This document shows positions 59,501-64,000 of a stretch of 64,000 nucleotides of DNA, in pieces. Where the stretch lies: the NCBI RefSeq assembly GCF_004798865.1, contig NW_025336346.1, forward strand, positions 8,626,572-8,690,571. Reading direction: 5' to 3'. A model generated the notes under the pieces. The model was not told the origin of the DNA, did not search any database, and was given only the letters and a program-made list of their open reading frames with translations. Each line of letters opens with the position of its first letter. Within the stretch, counting starts at the first letter, position 1. Made by a program: the position numbers and the translations under genes. This DNA comes from Varanus komodoensis. Taxonomy: Eukaryota > Chordata > Lepidosauria > Squamata > Varanidae.

Positions 59501-62373
59501 CTGATCATAAAACCTTGCATTTCAGAATTATTGTCCCCTGCAGCCATAATATCAATACAATCAATGGGGCAATCTTGTATGTCTTTAAGAAAGAAATCCT
59601 GCTATATTCATTTGGACTTGAGTCCAATCATCTTGCAGTCATGAGCATACTTAGGCTGCAAACCTAAGCACATATATGAGGAAGTAAATCTCAATACAGT
59701 GGGACTTAATTCTGGCTATACATGGCTAAGATTGTGCTGTAAAGACCAGTTTACAGCACAGTGTTACACATGGTTACTCAAAACTAAGTTGAGGACTTGA
59801 ACATAGCTTCTAAGTGCTTAAAGCCAGGGCACAGGATTTCACCTTAAAATTGGGAATGTGCTCAGGCAATGCTTTCCCATTATCCTTTGTTTATACTGGA
59901 ACAGCAGATACTGAGTATAAGTGCTGTGGAGTAGCTTTGTTATGTCTTTTGCCTAAATAAATACATAAATAAAATGGAAAGTGCTCTAATTTTCCATACT
60001 CATCGTGATTTACAATCTGATTTTGTAGGAAACGCGATCAACAAATAAGCAGAAACATATAGTATTTGATTCAGACAGTGAAAATGAACAAGTAGTCTCT
60101 AAGGAAGGATGTTCAGGAGAGCCGCTGGGAAAAGTAAGTAGATGAAAATGGTTTCTAATAGATCCAAAAAATTGCTCTAGAATCTTGAATACATGTTGGA
60201 GAGGCTAATCCAATACATGTGCCTGTTCTTACAGTTACTGGCACTATTTAAAAAAACAAACCTTATTGAAACTTCCAAGATACACAGAATCAACAGCAGC
60301 AAACAGGGAACATTTTAAGCAACATTTAATGGAAGATAATATAGAAGAAGAAATACTGTATTACCAAAAAATGTAAAAAAAAAAAAACCTTCCAGGCATT
60401 TTCCAACATGCACTCCCAAATGTCACTGTTGGTACTCTTTCTTTACTATCCAGAGAAGGGATAGACAAACTTTTCCAAAACTCTTCTTGTAAAGGAAATT
60501 GATGGAAGAGCTGTAGAAATGTTAATCTCGTATTGTTTTCCTGAATCACTCAGGGTTTGGAGCTCATTGCTTGTCCCATATCATCTAATGGAGTGTGTTC
60601 TTTCTTACAAATGAACAGAGCTTACAAAAGTATTTGGAATTACTTTTAGAATTAACTGATTATTAAAGTTCTGTGCTTATTTCTTACTTATTTCTTACTC
60701 TGCCCAAGGGATTCACCACTAAAACATCTGGGAAGTTGTTTGAGAGCAGTGAGGAAGACTCAGATACTGCCGATGAAGAAGACAGATTCAGAATCAAACC
60801 TCAATTTGAGGGTAAAACTGGTGAGAAGGTTAGTAAATCTCCTTACTCTTGCATTTCTGTAGATGAATTTTCCCTAACCATGTTAGGAAAAACAGTTCCA
60901 AATACATGTTCCCATGTTTACAGCTCAGCTTGTAGACCTTGTTAGTTTCATCATTTTTTACCCTAAGTCATGGCAAAATTTCTCTTTCTGACAACAAATA
61001 GCTTTTCTGTCCTTTGATTTCTTCACCTGCCTCCCCTGTAGGTGAAGCAGCATTACATAAAGTTGAGTATCAGACCAGTTATGCTTGCACAGAGGTACCT
61101 TTTCTCCTCCTCCTCCATTCTAACTGCATCCTGTATGGTCAGCTTATTTTCACCATAAAAGCTCTCTGTGCAGGAACCATACCTTTCCAGTGTTTGAGTA
61201 TGTGGGACTACATCATGGAAATCATGTTTATAAATGTTACACTTCCAAAGGCTTTCTATCTCTATATGTTTGCACATAATGTCACTTTTAGCACATGGCA
61301 ATTACTAAAGACTGAATATCTGGCATGAACCATGAAAGAGGGAATACTAACCATCTATTTTTTGTTGTTGAAGCTTTTGCATTTGCAGTCACGATTTGGC
61401 ACAGATGAAAGGTTCCGTATGGATGCTCGCTTCCTGGAAAGTGACAGTGAACAAGAAGGTTAGGTGTTGATTGCTTTGGAGAGCACTTTACAAACCTTTA
61501 TTAGAAACAGAACCTTATGCTGTAATCATCTTAAATATTTCATATTGCATGTTACCCACTACTTTTCCAAAACGTGTCAAAAGCCTATTAACAGATATTG
61601 TCCCCATTTTCATAAGTGATGTAGAAAGTGGGAAAAGAGGAATCACGCACCATAACTGCTCTCTGCTAGAATAATCGTATGAATTACTCTGCACGTTTAA
61701 GGAGAAGCAAGGTCACCTTTCAAAATACTCTTTTTTGCAGTTTTGAGTAACTTATATAGATTTGTCAGTTCCTATTCAATATAAAATATTATCTTACAAA
61801 ACCTTCCTGAAGCCATTACCGCTGTGAACTGAGAATCAACAAAATAGTCTTGAAAGCATTTTGCTTTAAATGTGCATTAGGGTTGTTAGGCTATATACAT
61901 AATTGTGCATCTACTCAGCCTAGTAAGATTCTACATCATCACAGTACAGCAAATTCTCGAGGGTGGACTATGGTCATTAATGTGGTTTGTCAGTGGCTTG
62001 TAAAGTAGCATGTAATGTCAAACCATAATTGGATTAAACAGTGCATTATAAACAGTTTCAAACTGTTTGATGTCCTGGTTAGGCAACCCCTGAATACAGA
62101 ATGTTCTACCATTGAAAGCAAATCATGTTTAGGCATGATGTCTGTATGCAGCCAATATGACAATGTGGTGCTGAAAATTGAGCCTGTTGAAACCCTTCTT
62201 TAACACTAATGAACTTTTCTCCTGCTAGATGAATCAAATAAATTGGAAATGGATAAAGAGGAAGAACTCACTTTAGAAAAAAAGAAAAATCTTGAGATCT
62301 TGCAAAGTCTTCTGCATATTGGTGTAGAACCTCCCAAACCTAGCAAGCTAACTGCAAATACCAGAAAATTCAA
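53448..62373 (+). CDS. NOL8: Nucleolar protein 8, N-terminal four fifths
   Basis: Partial gene. The coding exons are 53448-53586, 54013-54075, 54854-54932, 55563-55710, 56245-56313, 57419-59209, 60029-60133, 60709-60828, 61374-61458 and 62229-62373. They total 2744 nt, about 914 codons of a protein that is 1167 residues in human, with phases joining throughout. NOL8 is a nucleolar RNA-binding protein tied to rRNA processing and growth. An RRM spans residues 8 to about 85, with RNP2 LYVGGL (10-15) and RNP1-like KTFAYINI (51-58). Then come conserved FGRVLPILHLK and IIKYDPSRYCHN, a long acidic, serine-rich low-complexity region in the 1791-nt exon, YDSADTDEIIAV, IVFDSDSE, and RIKPQFEGKTGEK with RFGTDERFRMDARFLE. 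One intron is of U12 AT-AC type. The C-terminal exons lie past the right edge. Confidence 0.97.
53836..53915. repeat. Short palindromic repeat family (copy 6)
   Basis: ACACATACCTAGGAGTAATG on one side, TTTTGAATAAACATGCATAC on the other: the GGAGTAAG / TGAATAAACATGCAT pair typical of the family. It lies in the first coding intron of NOL8. Confidence 0.55.
54013..54075 (+). CDS. NOL8: NOL8 coding exon 2 (RNP1)
   Basis: 63 nt: NPTKTFAYINITLSEKELKQ, matching human NPQKVFAYINISVAEADLKK. The donor is CAAT|GTAAGT. Confidence 0.95.
54854..54932 (+). CDS. NOL8: NOL8 coding exon 3
   Basis: 79 nt: ISVLNKTKWKGGMLQIELAK then ESFLH, almost identical to human. Phase 1 to 2. The donor is CACAG|GTAATT. Confidence 0.95.
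55563..55710 (+). CDS. NOL8: NOL8 coding exon 4
   Basis: LAQERQEAKIKREKEDSNGR and GVVDFNLKAVPGTEVPNHK, matching human MKAVPGTEVPGHK. The donor is AAG|GTATGA, phase 0. Confidence 0.96.
56245..56313 (+). CDS. NOL8: NOL8 coding exon 5 (before the AT-AC intron)
   Basis: 23 codons, NWVVGKFGRVLPILHLKSQH then KNK. The frame read on past 56313 diverges from NOL8 and stops within a few codons. There is no usable GT donor, and the sequence at the boundary is ATATCCTTTT. Confidence 0.95.
56314..57418 (+). other. NOL8: U12-type AT-AC intron of NOL8
   Basis: The 5' end is ATATCCTTTT, the consensus minor-spliceosome AT-AC donor. A branch-point sequence TTCCTTAAT at 57398-57406 matches TTCCTTRAY and lies about 13 nt before the end. 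The intron ends GATGAC, that is AC. Joining AAA|ATCATA gives HKNK-IIKYDP, in register with human HKRKIIKYDP. A GT-AG reading does not give this join. Confidence 0.93.
57419..59209 (+). CDS. NOL8: NOL8 large coding exon 6
   Basis: 597 codons in one frame, from IIKYDPSRYCHNIKK to LQKKLIHGALTSV. Acidic, Ser- and Lys-rich, with NESSYDSADTDEIIAV, LDLTLEDLERLA, CPEEIVSALLEESSDED and a coiled-coil end (ERRLTALQERQKERELQKK). The donor is taken as GTG|GTAGCT; AGT|GTGGTA three bases earlier would also keep the frame. The open frame continues 70 codons into the intron with no NOL8 similarity. Confidence 0.95.
59550..59745. repeat. Short palindromic repeat family (copy 7, possibly two)
   Basis: At 59655-59745 TGCAAACCTAAGCACATATA, AGGAAGTAAATCTC, CAGTGGGACTTAATTCTG and ACATGGCTAAGATTGTGCTG follow in the family order. 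A decayed second copy may precede it from about 59550 (AATCAATGGGGCAATC, ATTTGGACTTGAGTCC). Both lie in a NOL8 intron. Confidence 0.5.
60029..60133 (+). CDS. NOL8: NOL8 coding exon 7
   Basis: 35 codons, ETRSTNKQKHIVFDSDSENE onward; human has THIIFGSDSE. The acceptor is ATTTTGTAG and the donor AAA|GTAAGT. Confidence 0.92.
60709..60828 (+). CDS. NOL8: NOL8 coding exon 8
   Basis: 40 codons: GFTTKTSGKLFESSEEDSDT and RFRIKPQFEGKTGEK, close to human KTSGKLFDSSDDD and FKIKPQFEGRAGQK. The donor is AAG|GTTAGT. Confidence 0.95.
61374..61458 (+). CDS. NOL8: NOL8 coding exon 9
   Basis: LLHLQSRFGTDERFRMDARF then LESDSEQE; human LMDLQSHFGTDDRFRMDSRF. The acceptor TTGTTGTTGAAG is unusually G-rich. The donor is GAAG|GTTAGG, phase 1. 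Confidence 0.94.
62229..62373 (+). CDS. NOL8: NOL8 coding exon 10 (last in window)
   Basis: DESNKLEMDKEEELTLEKKK then NLEILQSLLHIG and TRKFK, matching human EEEELAEEKKKALNVVQSVL and KKFK. The donor is taken as TTCAA|GTATGA (intron start 62374). If the donor is skipped the frame ends at a stop at 62429-62431, giving a shorter protein. Confidence 0.85.
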
Positions 62374-62431
62374 GTATGATCGTTTTCTTATTGGGGGAAT
62401 TCTGGCGTGCTCTAAACATTCAGATGAATGA

Positions 62432-63437
62432 AGTGATAGAATGTATCATACTTCTTACCACTAATTTATTTAGTATATGTACTTTCCTATAGTAAATTGT
62501 ACTCAGTGTCTCACAACAGATTTTAACTGATCAAAGAACAATTTTTAAAGAAAAAGTGTTTGCATGTTTGTTGCAGAATAACTATTTAAAAAATCAAAAA
62601 CAATTGAAAATATAACTGACTGTTGGTGAGGGAATATTAGTATTCAGTGCTTTCTTTGTTAAAAACTCTAGTTTTTTGTTTATGTTTCCTGGAATACTAT
62701 CATGTGTTATGAGTAGTAGAATAGCAAGAGCTCATGGTCGTTGCAACAGAACTTGTTGATGGCAATGCTGAAACTAAGGAGTTCAATTATTACCACTCCT
62801 AAGGTTTTGTATCCTCTTTGGCTTCAGGCTTAACATTTCCCCACAGCACATGGTCCTTTAGACTTGAGCAAATCAAGCTTCAGTCTCCTTCCCAGCTCTA
62901 CTATCTGTGCCCTATCATCCCCACAGTAGGTTTTATCATTTGTTTATGACAAATTTGGCACAGGAGTTTTAGCAAGACCAAGTAAGGATTCTAAACCAGC
63001 ATATACTGGACTGTCTTCAGCCCAAGCACCATGCAATCTTAGAGCATGCCTTCCTTCATCGTCTCTTATATAGCTTAGTGCTATTGATGCTGGTCCTGTT
63101 TTGATACCATGGCACTGAGTAAGTGAAATTTTCATGCAAATCTTACGGAAGGAGCAACTGATGAAATCTCTCTTGTATTCTATGTATCTTGAATAGATAT
63201 CAACACAAATGCATTATTTGAGTATCAGGACATACAAATACAGCAACATGATTTTGAGTATATAGATCTTTTTACTACTAAGTATAGTATTTGTTTATAA
63301 AGTAATGCTTGAGTCTCTAGTTGGTATGATATGTTTGAATGAGAAAGCTCGTTCATTCCCTGCACTTACAAAAGATAAACTAATTTGTATCTGACAAGCT
63401 GAATGTTAATAAGGATGCTATGATATGAACCATTAGG
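62432..63437. other. NOL8 intron, unassigned
   Basis: No further NOL8 exon was recognised. At 63135-62944 (minus strand) a 63-codon frame (YIRDDEGRHALRLHGAWAED) looks protein-like, but it matches no family I can name. Confidence 0.45.
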
Positions 63438-63532
63438 GCAATTCTATACCCCATTTCTGGGAGCAGGCCCTACTGAACTCAATGGGACTTATTTCTGAAT
63501 AAATATGCATAGAGTAGCACTATAAACAATTT
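63438..63532. repeat. Short palindromic repeat family (copy 8, best preserved)
   Basis: GGCAATTCTATACCCCATTT, CTGGGAGCAGGCCCTACTGA, ACTCAATGGGACTTATTTCT and GAATAAATATGCATAGAGTA: two opposed arms of about 40 bp whose outer ends (GCAATTCTATA / GCATAGAGTAGC) are partial inverses. No coding capacity, so it behaves like a MITE. Confidence 0.65.
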
Positions 63533-63599
63533 ATTTGCCTTGCATCCTATTTGTCTGCAGTCAAGGAGGATATGAACACAATGTATATATTTTTAATGT

Positions 63600-63830
63600 A
63601 GGGATTCTAGTCCCAGTTTGGTGTCCCAATTCTGACCTTGGAAACATGCTGTGAGGTTAGAGGTGGGATAGTGATTTCAGGGCACCCCGCCCCTCTCCCC
63701 CTCACAGCTGGTGTGGAAAGAACTGTGCTGGTTGCTGCACCAAGGCGAGAAGGCCAACCTCGGAGACAACATTGGGAGGGGGGTTTGCAGAGAAGTCGTG
63801 AAGCTCTGTCAGGATATGGTATATTCTGGC
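63600..63830. repeat. Unnamed dispersed repeat (second clear copy)
   Basis: TGTGGAAAGAACTGTGCTGG and CCAACCTCGGAGACAAC parallel CACGGAGAGAACCACTCCAG with AAACCTGACCTTGGAGA near 30.84-30.9 kb. Open frames on both strands here are short and not recognised. Confidence 0.35.
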
Positions 63831-64000
63831 AGCATTGCAGCCTGTCGTCCTTCTGGGCAAAAGACTTAGATGGCTGATATTGGGAGTAAGTGTCTAGTAG
63901 CATGGGAGAGCATGGAGGCAGCTTTTGCCTCTGTGCCCTTCTCCCCTCCTTTGGATGCTGGTACTTCTTCAAGTTCAGAAACGTGTGGCAACCACATTAG

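Noticed and set aside
1-64000. CRISPR arrays, operons, prokaryotic defence or phage genes
   Set aside because: Spliced vertebrate genes and eukaryotic transposons throughout; the tandem repeats seen are two- to three-unit minisatellites and microsatellites.
1-64000. tRNA genes
   Set aside because: The only tRNA-like A/B boxes found belong to SINE heads (6.2, 41.2 kb and the MIR-like copies).

Overview
The window reads as squamate reptile (lizard-type) nuclear DNA. It holds introns and CpG-island promoters, and the transposon mix fits: CR1/L2-type LINEs, tRNA-derived SINEs with an (ACCTTT)-type tail (the Sauria SINE of squamates), MIR-like SINEs, hAT and Tigger-like MITEs and a DIRS-type fossil. 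There are no prokaryotic features. Three host genes are supported exon by exon, and their order matches the amniote block OMD-OGN / CENPP / NOL8 (human 9q22).

Layout. 1-10.7 kb: repeat-rich flank (antisense LINE, SINE, hAT with exact target duplication, DIRS-type fossil). 11.5-24.7 kb: OGN (osteoglycin/mimecan), + strand, six coding exons, complete, 309 codons, open in every exon. 24.7-31.7 kb: OGN 3' flank with a tandem L1-like tail. 31.7-46.3 kb: five 5'-proximal coding exons of CENPP on the - strand. The CENPP C-terminal exons are not in the window, so OGN must lie inside a CENPP intron on the opposite strand, as in mammals. 46.4-50.4 kb: a dense cluster of MITEs and a LINE 3' end. 50.4-52.5 kb: two CpG islands with ETS and YY1-like sites, the likely divergent CENPP/NOL8 promoter. 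53.4-62.4 kb: NOL8, + strand, ten coding exons, with its C-terminal exons beyond the right edge.

How the genes relate. CENPP (inner kinetochore CENP-O complex) and NOL8 (nucleolar RNA-binding protein) are diverging housekeeping genes. OGN is a secreted small leucine-rich proteoglycan, tissue-restricted in known vertebrates, nested inside CENPP. The most notable signal in the host genes is a minor-spliceosome AT-AC (U12-type) intron in NOL8, with both the diagnostic 5' splice site and branch point visible. No unknown multi-gene system was found. The other points of interest are repeat structures: a short palindromic repeat family in many copies, a pyrimidine-rich hAT-like family that abuts both an OGN splice acceptor and the CENPP promoter, and datable nested insertions. 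Splice sites were assigned by eye from frame continuity and remembered human protein sequences; no alignment was run.
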